DNA of 64,000 bases from Aselliscus stoliczkanus. Its lineage: Eukaryota > Chordata > Mammalia > Chiroptera > Hipposideridae. The stretch lies in contig CM066728.1 in assembly GCA_033961575.1 (NCBI GenBank), positions 29,946,352 through 30,010,351 on the forward strand, written 5' to 3'. Position 1 is the first letter of the stretch; each line of letters starts with the position of its first letter. A program made the translations under genes and the position numbers. Shown here piece by piece: positions 33,431-44,782 of this stretch. Under the pieces are notes generated by a model. It made no database searches, was not told the DNA's origin, and saw nothing but the letters and a program-made list of their open reading frames with translations.

Positions 33431-34964
33431 TGTTAACCAGGCAATCAGTTAACCACTGTGGGCTTCATTCCATTATCTTTAAAAGAAAGAGGGTTGGAGA
33501 TTTCCAGAAGAGGTGGCAGAGTAGGTAAACACTGTGCTTGCCTCCTCTCATGACCACTAAATTACATCTAAATACGGAACAGCTATCACTGAGAATCTCC
33601 TGAAATCTAGCTGAACTAAAATCCTACAACTAAGAACATACAGAAGAAGCCAGCTTGAGGCTAGTAGGAGGGGAAGAGAAGCAGAATGGGCTGGTCCCAC
33701 ACCTGCATGTGACTTTATTAAGTTAAAAATTGAGAGGGATATCTCAGCTTTGGAGGTCCCCACCAGAGGAGCAAGGGGTCCCAGCCCCACACCAGGCTCC
33801 CCAACCTAGGGTTCCGGTGCTGGGGAGGGAAGTTCCCATAACTTCTGGCTGTGAAAACCAGCAGAGATTTTGGTTAGGTGAGATGGAACCTGCTCTGGAG
33901 TCTCAGGCGTTTCTCTTAAATAACTGGTGTGTGGAATACTCGCTGATGGACTCATTTACTCTAAAATCCAGCATTGGGGTAGTAGCTCAAAAGTACCAAG
34001 GATATATGGGGAGGAACTGAGTTGTCTGGCTGCAGGAAGAGGGCTGGAGAGGCAGCTTTCTCCAAGATGGCAAAACCCATTGTTTCTTTGTTGAACCCTC
34101 TCCCATCCTGGTATGCAGATATAAGTGGCTGCCATATCTGAGTCTCCATCAACCTGGCTAATACCATTCTTCACTCTGCTCTGGTGATTCCCTGAAACCC
34201 CACCCCACTTTCTGGGAACACCCAAGCAGCTTCTAGTGCCTTTTCCATACAAATGGCCTGCCTTGGCTCACGCTGAAGACTTTCCTAAAACCTCTCAAAG
34301 GTTCACAAAACTCAAAGAAGCAGTATCTGGTTCAGCATGTTCCATACGTCCAGCTGATCATCCCCTATCTGCACTATCAGCAGCTGGCCTCAGTTCACAG
34401 CTTGGCCTCTTTAGGTACCTCCAAGCCCAACATGGATGGTGGCCATCTGTGATTGTTTTGTGGCTCATGCTAGGTGGTTCTGGACAGGTCGTAGGCTGTG
34501 GTTTAATTCTGCCTTTGTCTGGGCTCCTCTCAGGAGGCTCCAGGCATGGCGCACCTGTTGCCCATCTTCAGAACAAGCCAGAGCATCACCCAGCCACTTC
34601 CAAGGACGACACACCCTAAGGGCAGACTAGGTAGGCCCCATAGCCCTACTAAAGAGAATCTTGTTCTGTAAGGTCAATCGCTGCACTGTAGTCACGGCTA
34701 GTCCTCACAACCAATGAGGCTGAGGGTCAGTCTCTCTGATTGAAATGTAAACAGCGAACAAGGCTCAACTACAACAGGAGAGCACAGACAATTCACACAG
34801 GGACAAACCTGGAACACTTGGCTCAGGTGAACAGGGCAACAGCAGCACTCTGCCCCATAGGACACCTACTACTTAAGCCACTCTACTAAGACCTGGAGAC
34901 ATAGAAGCCCTGCCTAATACATAGAAATAAACGAAAGAGACAGCCAGCGTGGGGAGAGAAATAT

Positions 34965-35800
34965 CCCAAATGAAAGAACAGAACAAAATAAATCTTCAGA
35001 AAAAGAACTAAACAAAATGGAGGCAAACAACCTACCAGATACAGAATTCAAAAAATAGCTCAAGAGCTCAATGATAACTTCAACAAAGAGAAAGTATAAT
35101 GAAGAACATAGAAACCATAAAAAAGTACCAGAAATAAGTGAAGACTACAATAACTGAAATGAAGAATGCACTAGAAAGAATCGTCAGCAGACTAGATTAA
35201 GCAGAGGATTGAATCAGCAATTTGGAAGACAAGGTGGCAGTCAGAACAGCAAAAAGAAAAAAAAGAATAATTTAAAAAATGAGGATAGTTTAAGAGACCT
35301 CTGGGACTACATCAAGCGTAACAACATTTGTATCATGGGGGTACTGGAAGGAGAAGAGAGAAAGCAAAGGGTTGAGAACCTATTTCAAGAAATAATGATG
35401 GAAAACTTCCCCAAACTGGCAAAGGAAATAGACATATAAGCCCAGGAAGTGGAGATTCCCAAATAAGATGAACCCAAAGAGACCCACACCAAGACACATC
35501 ATAATTAAAAATACCAAAGGTAAACAAAAAGAAACAACCTTAAAAACAGCAAGAGAAAAGCAGTTAGTTACCTTTATGGGAGCTTCTATAAGACTGTCAG
35601 CTGATTTCTCAACAGAAAGGCCAGAAGACATTGGCATGAAATATACAAAGTGATGAAAAGTAAGGACCTACAACCAAGATTACTCTACACAGCAAGGCTA
35701 TCATTTAGAATTGAAGGACAGATAAAGACCTTCCCAGAAAAAGCTAAAGGAGTTCATTATCACCACACCAATATTATAAAGAATGTTAGAGGGACGACTG
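34965..35800 (+). pseudogene. L1 ORF1 remnant of copy A
   Basis: ORF1 proteins of L1 are trimeric RNA-binding chaperones with a coiled coil, an RRM and a C-terminal domain. Remnants here: a run with DSLRDLWDYIKRNNICIMG and EGEER (35280-35361, RRM start), ENFPKLAKEIDI ending at 35439, NPKRPTPRHIIIKN (35471-35512), AREKQLV then IRLSADFS (35551-35615), and KSKDLQPRLLYTARLSFRIEG (35653-35715, C-terminal domain). These lie in different frames separated by indels and stops, with an early stop near 35056. No functional protein is predicted. Confidence 0.88.
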
Positions 35801-35825
35801 TAAGATTAAAAAAAAGAATAATTAA

Positions 35826-36100
35826 ATGGCAACAACTACATATCTATCAATAATTACTTTAAATGTAAATGGAGAATGCTCCAATTGAAAGATAAGTTGA
35901 CTGTATGGGTAAGAAAACAAGACCCTTATATACGCTGTCTACAAGAGACTGACTTCAGGTTGAAAGATACACACAGACATAAAGTAAAGAGATGGAAAAA
36001 AGATATTTCATGAAAATGGGAACACAACAAAAGCTAGAGTAACAATACTTATACCAGAGAAAATAGACTAAAACAAAGCTATAACAAGAGACAAAGAAAG
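35826..36100 (+). pseudogene. L1 ORF2 5' remnant (start of endonuclease), copy A
   Basis: 'ctatcaataattactttaaa' corresponds to the conserved start of ORF2 endonuclease (ILTLNVNGLN-type). 'aagacccttatatacgctgtc' and 'ttataccagagaaaatagac' follow in order. Only about the first 90 codons' worth of the domain is present, then the sequence jumps to the ORF2 end, so later catalytic residues of the endonuclease are lost. Confidence 0.82.
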
Positions 36101-36360
36101 TCCCAGAAATCCCACTTCTGAGTATTTTCTGAAGAAGCCCAAAACGCTACTTCATGTGCATCCATATATTCATTGCAGCATTGTTTACAATGGTCAAGAT
36201 GTGGAGGTAGCCTGGGTGCCTGTCAATGAGTGCATGGATAAAAAGGAAGTGGTTCATGCTCGTATATACAATGGAATATTGCTCGGCCATGGAAGGGTTT
36301 GGGATTGTGCCATCTGTGACAAGATCTGGAGGGTATTGTACTGAGTGGAGTATGTCAGAC
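36101..36360 (+). pseudogene. L1 ORF2 C-terminal remnant, copy A
   Basis: 'cccagaaatcccacttctg', 'cattgcagcattgtttacaa', 'caatggaatattgctcgg' are the end of ORF2. The chance frame at 36156-36344 overlaps it out of register. Confidence 0.82.
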
Positions 36361-36390
36361 AAAGAGAGGTAAAATATGATTTTGCTTATA

Positions 36391-36547
36391 CAGTAATACC
36401 TTGGTTTGCGAGCATATAATTCATTCAGGAAACAAACTACTCGTATTACAAGACACCACTCGTTTACCAAGTTAAAATGTATTAGAAATGTTTGCTCATC
36501 TTGTGGAACACTCACAAACCAAGTTACTCACAATCCAAGGTTTACTA
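36391..36547. mobile_element. 157-bp TA-flanked MITE nested in copy A
   Basis: Ends read cagtaataccttggtttgcg and, reversed, tagtaaaccttggattgtga: inverted repeats of about 22 bp with a few differences. TA duplications are at 36389-36390 and 36548-36549. The corresponding site in copy B ('ttttgctaatatgtgaaattt') is empty, which proves insertion. TA target and short inverted repeats place it in the Tc1/mariner-Tigger superfamily. No coding capacity. Confidence 0.88.
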
Positions 36548-36697
36548 TATGTGGAATCTAAAGAACAAAACAAACAAAAAAACCAAAACAAAGTCATAGA
36601 TACAGAGAACATTTGGATGGTTGTCAGATGGGAGGGGTGTTAAGGTTGTGGGTGAAAAGTGGAAAGGATGAAGAAGTACAAATTGGTTGTCACATAG

Positions 36698-37218
36698 TAG
36701 TCATGGGGATGTAGAGTACAGCATAGGAAAGATAGGCAATAATGTTGTAATAACTATGTATGGTGTCAGATGGGTACTAGATTTATTAAGGTGATAGATA
36801 GGAAGGTGGTTGGGGAGACAGGGTGAAAAGGTGAAGGGATTAAGAAGTACAAGTTGGTAGTTACAAAATAGTCACAGGGATGTAAAGTAAAGCATAAGGA
36901 ATATAGTCAATAATATGGTAATAACTATGTATAGAGCCAGGTGGGTACTAGACTAGTCAGGGGGATCCCTTCTTAAATTATACAAATGTCTAACAGTATG
37001 CTGTATACCTGAAATTAATACAAAATAACATTGAATGTCAACTGTAGTTGAAAAATTAAAAAAGTGGGGGGAATGGTGAAAGAGAATTAGAGGTCTAAAT
37101 TTCCAGGTATAAAACAAATAAGCCATGGGGATGAAATATACAGCATGGGAAATATAGTCAATAATATTGTGATAACATTGTATGGTGTTAGATGATTGCT
37201 GGACTTATCATGGTGATC
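36698..37218 (+). repeat. three related 3' UTR modules in copy A
   Basis: Modules start near 36698, 36869 and 37121. Each has a 'catggggatgtagagtacagc'-like opening, an 'aatagtcaataatattgt'-like core and a 'gtgtcagatgggtactaga'-like close. They are spaced about 170 and 250 bp apart and diverged from one another, so the triplication is old. The same three occur in copy B. Confidence 0.85.
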
Positions 37219-37389
37219 ACTTCTTTAGTGATTAGGTGTATACCTGAAGCTAATGTAATATCATAGGTTAGCTATATTGTCATAAAAATCTTTTAAAAAA
37301 TAAAGGAAAGAGGGTTGAATTGGGTTCTTTATTAAATCCCTCCTTGACCCAAAGTTTAATTTAGTTACAGAAAGTCCTTTACTCACTTT

Positions 37390-37775
37390 TGATGCTGATT
37401 CACTTTCCTATCATTCACTCATTCAGTAGATACCCATAGACTACATACTTATGTTTCCTGCACTGGGCTGGGTTATTGGATATGCCTGTAATTGTGAATC
37501 GCAGAATCTTGCTTCCAAGGAGACCAACATATGTGAGGATAGGAGGCTGGTGATAATTGATACATACTGATTAATAGCAAGTATCTAATATTATTCATGC
37601 TAGTCTATGAGGAGTAGAGGGTGCTTTGGTAATTCAAAGGGGGATGCCTCAGTGTTTTGAGATAGGAGCAAATAAAGACAGCTTCTAGAAGGAAATGGCA
37701 TTTCAATTCATCCCTGAAAGAGTTTTACTGAGCAAGAAGATGAGGGGTTAGAGCTGCAGAGTGGGTCATATTCAG

Positions 37776-37845
<70 letters not shown>

Positions 37846-38015
37846 ATGATGTTGTTATGGGACTGTGGGAATTCAGCATGAAAGCCACAGCGCAGAGATG
37901 AAGGGGGAAAATGGCAGGAGACAATTGAGATAAGGGCAGGTCATAAAGTATGTCGTACTTTGAACCAGGGAGTTTGGAAATCATTGTGAAGATTAGCTAA
38001 AAAATAGGAACTTTT
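37390..38015 (-). mobile_element. L2 LINE 3' part, antisense
   Basis: 'attcactcattcagtagata', 'agaatcttgcttccaagga' and 'gggcaggtcataaagtatg ... gggagtttggaaatcattg' follow the reversed L2 3' region. An (AG)n tract interrupts it. Confidence 0.65.
37774..37842 (+). repeat. (AG)n microsatellite
   Basis: More than 25 AG units with two AAAG interruptions. The serine/leucine-repeat antisense frame at 37772-37984 comes from it. Confidence 0.95.
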
Positions 38016-38019
38016 AAAG

Positions 38020-38860
38020 CAGGAAAGTGAAGTTTTCAGCCCCTTGCTTTAGCAGGATCTTTGGTGACTGTGTGTGGAAGGTGTGTGGATGGGGGAGGGC
38101 ACTTGCCTGTGGCTCACTGGCCTGGAGGGACAAGCCAGTGAGGATGCTGTTATTTCTTGACAGGGCCACCAGCTTCAGAACTGGAATTTTCCAGGCTGGT
38201 GGACACAGGTCCTGAGGCTGGTAGTCTAGGGGTGACTGATAAGAGCATGCCAGATGCTGCTGTCTAACCCTGGCCCCCTCTGCGAGTGCCTCAGCAGGCT
38301 GCAGAGGAGCTGCTCACTGCCTCCCATACCCTGGGTGCTAACTGAGGTGTCTCCTGTCCAGATTGGAGCTGGTATTTGCAGCCTCACCAGGGGTGGAGAA
38401 AGATGAGCCAGCTCCTTAGCAGGCTGATAGGAAGGCGCTGGGGCTCCACAGGACACCATCAGTCAGGATGTGAGCTTTGCCTGACTGAGTTGTCCAAATG
38501 GATGTATATGCCCCCAGTTCCTGCCCATGCCCTTACATGGCTTCGTCTTTCTCAGCTTTCACTTTGTGGACTTACATGATACTTGGACTTTCTGAAAAAT
38601 GTGCAAACTTCTCCTTTGTTAGAAGCAGACATCTTGGTCATGTTTGCAAAGGGCTGCAGGGCGCTGGACAAGGGCCTCCTGGACAGACGCAGGGCCACAA
38701 AGGAAATCAGCCTTGGCTGTATGTCTCAGGGTCCCCCTGAGCCCAGGTAGACAGAAGAAGTGCACATGCATGAGGACACAAGTGTTTGGCTGCTGCACCA
38801 CATCCCGTTCACACTTGGAAAGCAGAAGGCTTAGTAAGGTAGGCTGACTCCCCTACCCGG
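38020..38860. other. GC-richer unique block, function unknown
   Basis: Repeat-free and GC-rich relative to its surroundings. Many short frames overlap on both strands without a dominant one. No TATA box, CpG cluster or exon pair stands out. Confidence 0.35.
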
Positions 38861-39409
38861 AGGAGTCAGTGCTTGTACCTTTTTCTCGTTCTGTTTGCTT
38901 TCTGGGCCTGTGGTGTAACCACTGCGTGTCAGTCCTTGATAAGCCTGTGCTTTCTGAATGGCTTCTGTGAATGTGTTATCTTGGAGTGCGTTTTGTCTGT
39001 CATCATTATATATAACTGTATGTTTAACTCCCTCAATACATTGTAATACCTTGAGAAAAGCAAATGCACTCATCTGTCCTGGTTTTTCTGGAAGCACTAA
39101 GCAGGTACCTTGTACCCAATACATACTACAAGAAATGCTTCTTGGAAATAAAAGGGACTGTGTCCTATGTGCTAGGTTTGCTCACTCAACTTTTAAGAGT
39201 TTAATAGGGAAGGAAGTTCCTGTAGTCAAGGTGTGCTGCCGTCAGTCATGGGTTTTAAATGATTGGATTTTAACCTTTGGTGCTTCTTGAAATAGACAAG
39301 ATCCGGGGCAAGAACAATGTCTGGGGAGCTCATAGCTCACAGCTATGTGCTGATCTATGGAAAGCACAATTTCATGTATTCACAAGGGTCTTGGAGAACG
39401 TTCACTGAC

Positions 39410-39650
39410 ATTACTCATCATATCACAACATGCTTATCCTATACCAGGCCTCGGTGTCAGGCTGTGCTCAGTACTTTCTACACAGCATCTCTGTTCATCC
39501 TCACCACAACCTGGGAAAATAGCATTGTTATTTGAAAATGAGGACACCTAGACCCTTGGAGATTATGTCTTTTGTTCAAGCTTAAGTCATGTTAGAGCTG
39601 TGACTCACACCTAGCTCTGCCTGATCCAAAGCTCTCCTTTAATTGCACAG
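39410..39650 (-). mobile_element. MIR, antisense, diverged
   Basis: 'taccaggcctcggtgtcagg', 'ctgttcatcctcaccacaacc' and 'gaaaatgaggacacctagac' in the order of reversed MIR. Confidence 0.6.
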
Positions 39651-41779
39651 TTTCACTGCTTGTGTTAATGGGACTGGTCCTGGGAAGGTGAACCCTCATC
39701 CCTGCAAGTTTCACTGAACCTGGAGGACTGAGTATAGGCCAATATGTGCAGGGATGTGCTTCCTGGGAGATGCCACAGCAAGTGGAGGACTACCACAAAC
39801 TCCAGACGCCCTCCTCCTAGTCCAGGGATAATGACAAATGGTTGTTGTAACTTCTGGGTGTGTCCAGGTATATTCTAGAAGAGAAGGAAGAGAGAAGTGA
39901 TTTTGGCAGAGGGTCTGTTTCTCAGCAGGATAGTACAATAATGTGGATATGTGGTGGGTGATGGGGTTGCTGACTGTGGATGTCTGGCCCTCTGGATGGC
40001 AGCTGTAAAGGCATAAACCACAACCTTAGAGCTTGGTGAGTTTGTTTGGATTCTGAGTAAGGAGACCTGAGCAGGTGGCACCTAGTTTCTACCAAATAGT
40101 CACACTTGAGTTACTGACTCAAGGACTGGGCCACTTGGGGGTCAGCAAACTACATCCATGGAGCATAGAGGCTATTTCCCTGCATGGTTTACCCAGTTGG
40201 AGGGGTTGGAGTTAGGACAAGTCAGGAAGTCTAGAAACAGCAAGGGATAGAGCAATCAAGGAGCCACTAATTGCTTGTATTGTGAAAATATTCTGTGTTT
40301 CAGGTTTTGAGTCTTTATAACAGGTAGATAACAGGTAGAATTATCCCTTCCTCTTGGGGTCTTGGGTGCAAGGAAAAGGCAGTCCTTTCAAATGTGCTCA
40401 AAGTCTGGCAGAGTTGTATGAACCCAAAGTGTTATTATAATACTATAATGTAGCAAATTTTGCTCTGCCAATACCTTGATATTTTCTTGTGAACATGGTC
40501 AAGAAGTTGAGACACTATTTTCCAAAGATCCTGAAGTTTTTGTTGAAAAAGTAAAAGATGCCTTTCAATGTCACATTCCTAATGCTAGTGAAAATTCCCC
40601 TTTCTTCCCTACAAAGTCCCTATGGACTATGTTTTGGAAGATGAGAGTAGAATTATAGAAAATATAGTTTTGCTTTATCTGTTTCCATTATTTTTTTTTG
40701 TTGGAGGAGGGAGAGGACATTCTGTTTAAAAAGGATCTGAAAAACTAGCCACTAATCTAATTAAAGGCATTTTTTCCCAGTGATGCTAGACAGTTTCTTA
40801 GAAATCTTTGCCATTGTCAGAAGAAATAGTTGGAATTTTGGGGGTAATCTACTGAATTGCCTGTTTCTACCTACATAATGAGCATACAGCATTCCCTTTT
40901 ATTCCAGCAGGATTAATTCATCCATTGAGGCTGTGAGTGGTCACTTTTAGATATGGATGGCTCTTCCATGATCAAGGCTGCCATGACAGGGGGAAAACAA
41001 AAAAGATATATTGAGGTCAGGCAGCAGAACAAATGATTATAGTCCTACCTGCCTTCACTACTATTCTGACAACAAAACAAATGCTGGGAGAATTGATCTG
41101 TTTACAGAGACAAGTATAATGAGCCCATTTCTGGCTCACCACATACCCTAGACTCATTAAGTCCATTCCAGTCTTCTTTCTCTTTTGTTGAAATGCTCTC
41201 AAAAGCTCTACTGATGGAAACAACTCGAATTATAACTTGGCTTTTGATAAGCTGTATTTGGTTGGTCATTTAACTGAGTTAAGTTAGAGAAAATTGCACA
41301 TGAGTTAACCTTACCAAACAAATGTGAAACAAACTTTTTGATAGAATTTTGACTATATTTTTCGATCTCTTCTCTTGAAGTCCCATTCAGACTGAATAAA
41401 ACCAATAATTCTGAATGGCAGTAATTACAGTAAGCAGGGCTTTTTTTGGATCAACTCATAAGGGCAAAGGTACATCTATAGACTGGTTTGAAATCCTCAG
41501 TTTATTCTCCTTTTCTGCAGAGTCCAGTAACCAACAGACCTCAGACATAAGCCTAGGGGGAGAAAAACTGGGCTCCTGAGAAGTGAAGTATCCTGAAATA
41601 AAGTTTTGCTCAAAGATCAATATGGGGGGTGCTTCTTAACCATTATCTTGCTTCATTATAATGATTCTTAGCTAAGAAGTGAATACATAGGAATGGTATG
41701 TATGTGAACTGCTGGCTTTATATTTTTTCAAGTTCAAGAAGTGCCTGAAGGCAAGAATGCATCTGTGACATCATTGAAA
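39651..41779. other. unique non-coding DNA
   Basis: Nothing assigned over 2.1 kb. 40130-40270 faintly resembles hAT-type fossils ('ggtcagcaaactacatccatgg'). A 60-codon frame at 40476-40658 is acidic/basic mixed with no recognised motif. Confidence 0.35.
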
Positions 41780-42290
41780 TAAAACATTTTCATGCTTCAA
41801 GGAGAACACCAAGAAAGTAAAAGGACAACCCACTGAAAGGGAGAAAATTTTTGCCAATCATGCATCTGATAAAGGGCTTATATCTAGAATATATAAAGAA
41901 TTATTACAGCTCAATAATAAAAAGGATTAAAAAATGAGCAAGAGATTCAAAGAGACATTTCTCCAAAGAACGTTTACAAATAGCCAAAATGAACACATGA
42001 AAGGATATTTAACATCATTAGCCATCAAGGAAATGCAAGTCAAAACCACAGGACATATGACTTAACACTTACTAGAATGGCTGCAGTCAAAAAGACAGAA
42101 AATAACAGGTGTTGGTGAGGAGGTGGAGCAATCAGAATCTTCATATATTGCTGGTGGAAAGGTGAAATGAAACAAGTGCTTTGGAAAACAGTCTGGTGGG
42201 TCTTCAAATGGTTACATGGATTTTTAAGAAAAATCCACTGGGAATCTTGAGGGAGGAAAATACAAAGATTATATGTGAAACCCACAGTTC
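41780..42290 (+). mobile_element. L1 ORF2 C-terminal fragment, sense
   Basis: 'gagaaaatttttgccaatca', 'tctgataaagggcttatatc', 'atttctccaaagaacg' and 'ttgctggtggaaaggtgaaa' are ordered landmarks of the end of L1 ORF2. Frame destroyed. Confidence 0.85.
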
Positions 42291-43329
42291 AAACTTCTGA
42301 TTCAACCCAGCACGGCTAAATCCCAGAACTGGGTGAGAAGTACAGAGGAATTGTCTATCAGGGCTTTCTGCTTCTGTAACCAAGGAACAGATTTTGTAGG
42401 AAATGTGTGGGTAAGTAAGCCCAGTAATAGCCAAAGCAGGTAGTGCACAGACTTAGAACGGAAAAGGAAAGAAAAACAAACAGAGAGGAAAAGACAATTA
42501 TTTCTAAAGTGCATGAAGCCTTTGAATCTGATGGTTTTGTTCTGCCCCATTCCACGGCTGGTGGTGACTTTCTGAGGGTCTGTTTGTCTGTTGTTAGGAG
42601 ATAAAGAATCAAAGCTCTGCCATGACTATGCTTCTTAAAACTACACCTTTCTGAAGGTTTTAATGTGTCAACTGCTTCTGTACCATGTTTGGGACAGAAA
42701 TTGTTAAAAAGAAAATATAACAGAGAGACTATAGGCAGAGGCAATGTTGGAAATTGTCCAGCCATCCTGCAGAGCATGCACAAAAGAGATGTTTTAAAGC
42801 AAGGCTTCATTCTGAAAGAAAACCCTTAAGGGAACATGTTTTAAATTCTTTATAAAGTCTTTGTTTGGCACATGAAAGTGAAATGACCAGAGGGAAGACT
42901 AAGAAGTTAGCTGCAGTTGAAGTCCCAACTCCAGGGCAGTTACCTGTTATCTGTTCTTATTGTCTTCCCTTCCACATTGGATCAACTATTCTGTTTCCAT
43001 TCACACTTTAGTGATTGATGAGGGAGAAAAAGAACAGCAAAAGAAAATGGCATAGAGTCCCTATCGATGAATTGGATTTAAATAGCATCCAGGTGGCTGG
43101 CAAAGAAAAAAACCCAATAGCACAATCAGTCAGAAACCTGCTGTAGTTTAGAAGTATTATTTATGCTATGGCTTAAGCAAAGCATTCAAGATTATTGGAA
43201 GTTTTGCCCTCCCACCCTCCCTCTTTATTTGGTTCAAGTATGTGTTTGAAGAGTTTAATTAAAAAATATAAAATAAAATAGAAAAAGTACTGGGGAGACT
43301 GAAACAGAGCCAGAGCTCAAAGCTTCTTG
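42291..43329. other. unique non-coding DNA with the longest open frame
   Basis: A 150-codon antisense frame (42358-42810) lies here, partly hydrophobic near its C-terminus, with no domain and no splice context recognised. Otherwise nothing assigned. Confidence 0.3.
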
Positions 43330-43560
43330 CCATATGCTTTTCTAATATGGCTTATCTATGCCATGTGCTTGTTGGCATATTGTTTTATTAATTGATGCTG
43401 GCTTTTCTGCATGCTAATTAGTGGATACATGCAGATATTGATGTTAATTAGTGTTTTGTTAGAAAAAAAACAAACCCAAAACGCTTCTTATGTATGTGAG
43501 ACACTTTTCGGAATGTGCATTTATAGTTAAATTGGCTCCCAATTGGGCTGACCTCATGAC
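43330..43560. promoter_or_regulatory. candidate conserved enhancer with paired homeodomain sites
   Basis: Repeat-free AT-rich segment with two near-identical 13-mers, atgctaattagtg (43411-43423) and atgttaattagtg (43441-43453), whose starts are exactly 30 bp apart. An ATTAATTGATG site lies at 43387-43397 and gcatgc/catgcag elements surround the first site. TAATTA is the homeodomain core, and ATGCTAAT is also POU-like. Enhancer function is inferred only. Confidence 0.3.
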
Positions 43561-43844
43561 ATTAGCAGATAATTTAGTTTAGTGTAACACCTCTTATGTT
43601 ATAGATGTTTCTACAAAGGGATTAACACCAGGACTATAGAAAATCCAAATGACCTATAAATATTTTCTATGCATGCTGGAATAGTTGTCCACAGGTTGTG
43701 GTTTTAGTCTTTGGGAACAGAGAGCAGGGGTGATTTCATTTAAACTAGAGCTCAAAGAAACATGTGGACCCCTGTGCTCCAAGAGCACATCGTTGTGTCT
43801 GCCTTAGGTCTCTGTGGTATCCGGCATTTGCTGATGGGGAGTTG

Positions 43845-43990
43845 TTTCTGGAATAGGATCTGGAGAACTTGGGTTCCAGACATTGGCACTTTGGTCTTGG
43901 ACAAGTCCCTTAATCTCTTTAAATCCCTGGTTTCCCCTTAGAGTTAGATTGGACCAGATGAACTCTCACATCTTTCTAGCTATCAGATTC
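43845..43990 (+). mobile_element. MIR3-type SINE, sense
   Basis: 'ttgggttccagacattgg', 'ttggacaagtcccttaatc', 'gattggaccagatgaactc' match the MIR/MIR3 core and the MIR3-specific 3' part. Confidence 0.65.
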
Positions 43991-44782
43991 TATTTTTTTC
44001 TGTTAAGTATATGCTGCTGCTGCAGGACTGCCATTCTTAGGACAGGTTAGGTCAAATTACATAAATTGCAATGTAGAATAGGTAAAATATATGGGACAGG
44101 AACATTACATTTATCTTGATTTTCCTTAATGAAAAAGGAAAATATGTTACCATGAACACAGATACATAAACACACAAATATACAACACATTAAAAGGATA
44201 GTCTTTTGTTATTAGTAATTGAACTGAAATTTGCAGGTAAATTTTTATTCCGTTAGCCCTATTAATTGTGGTTATAAATTTTACCAGCCTGTAAAACTAG
44301 TAGCTCACCAAAGCCAACTACTTTCAATTCCTTTCTCAATTAACAAGTAGTTATTGTGCATCAAAAATGTGTTCACATTGTACTAGAACTCTAGGGCAAC
44401 TGTAGAAATTTAAAACTTAGTTAAATTAAGTACAAACTAGAGCTACATTCTTTGGTATTAATTATGTGCATAATAGGGATTTAATAAAGAGGAAAACACA
44501 GAAAATGGTTCTAGTTAGAGAAAACTTCACTGGGTTTGTGACACGGAAGTAGGACTCTGAAGGTTGGGCAAGGTGTGGGCCCTCCAGTAGGAAGAGAGAA
44601 GAAATTAACATAAGGAAATGAATGTTACCAATCATGCCATGGGCAGGGAAAGCGAGTGGAGGGGGTTTATGGACACAAACAAACCACATTGCTGTGGGAC
44701 ACTACCATGAAGGTGTTTTGACTTGAGGCAGTGGCCAACATGGGCAGGTGTTTTTAAAAAAATCAACAGAAGCCCAGGGATG
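43991..44782. other. unique non-coding DNA
   Basis: Nothing assigned; the frame at 44462-44689 is featureless. Confidence 0.4.

Larger units (their letters stand above)
33497..37301 (+). mobile_element. copy A: internally deleted, half-L1-like retrotransposon (about 3.65 kb)
   Basis: A unit bounded by a 16-bp target duplication, aaaRgaaagagggttg, at 33481-33496 and 37302-37317 (one mismatch), so it entered as one piece. Order: about 1.45 kb 5' UTR; broken ORF1; the first part of ORF2; an abrupt join at 36100/36101 to the ORF2 C-terminus; a 3' UTR with three related modules; an A-rich end. Excluding a 157-bp MITE and its duplicated TA it is about 3,646 bp, against roughly 6-7 kb for a full L1. 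The reverse transcriptase is absent, so movement would need enzymes from another L1. Copy B (44783-48457) has the same architecture, length and junction. Confidence 0.9.
33450..37345 (+). mobile_element. MIR3-like fragment split by the L1-derived element
   Basis: 'gggcttcattccattatct' and 'aaagaaagagggttg' before the L1 element continue after it as 'gggttgaattgggttctt'. This resembles the 3' half of MIR3 (cctcagtttccttatct ... ggggttggacta). Coordinates span the insertion; only 33450-33496 and 37302-37345 are MIR3-like. Confidence 0.45.

Noticed and set aside
34236..34619. 127-codon sense frame
   Set aside because: Lies in the non-coding 5' UTR of the L1-derived copy A and is not preserved as a frame in copy B.
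36698..37218. CRISPR-like spaced repeats
   Set aside because: Only three diverged modules of about 100 bp with no constant spacers, in a mammalian L1 3' UTR.
40476..40658. 60-codon frame, possible exon or processed pseudogene piece
   Set aside because: No motif I recognise, no splice sites, no poly(A) or target duplication; left as unexplained chance frame.
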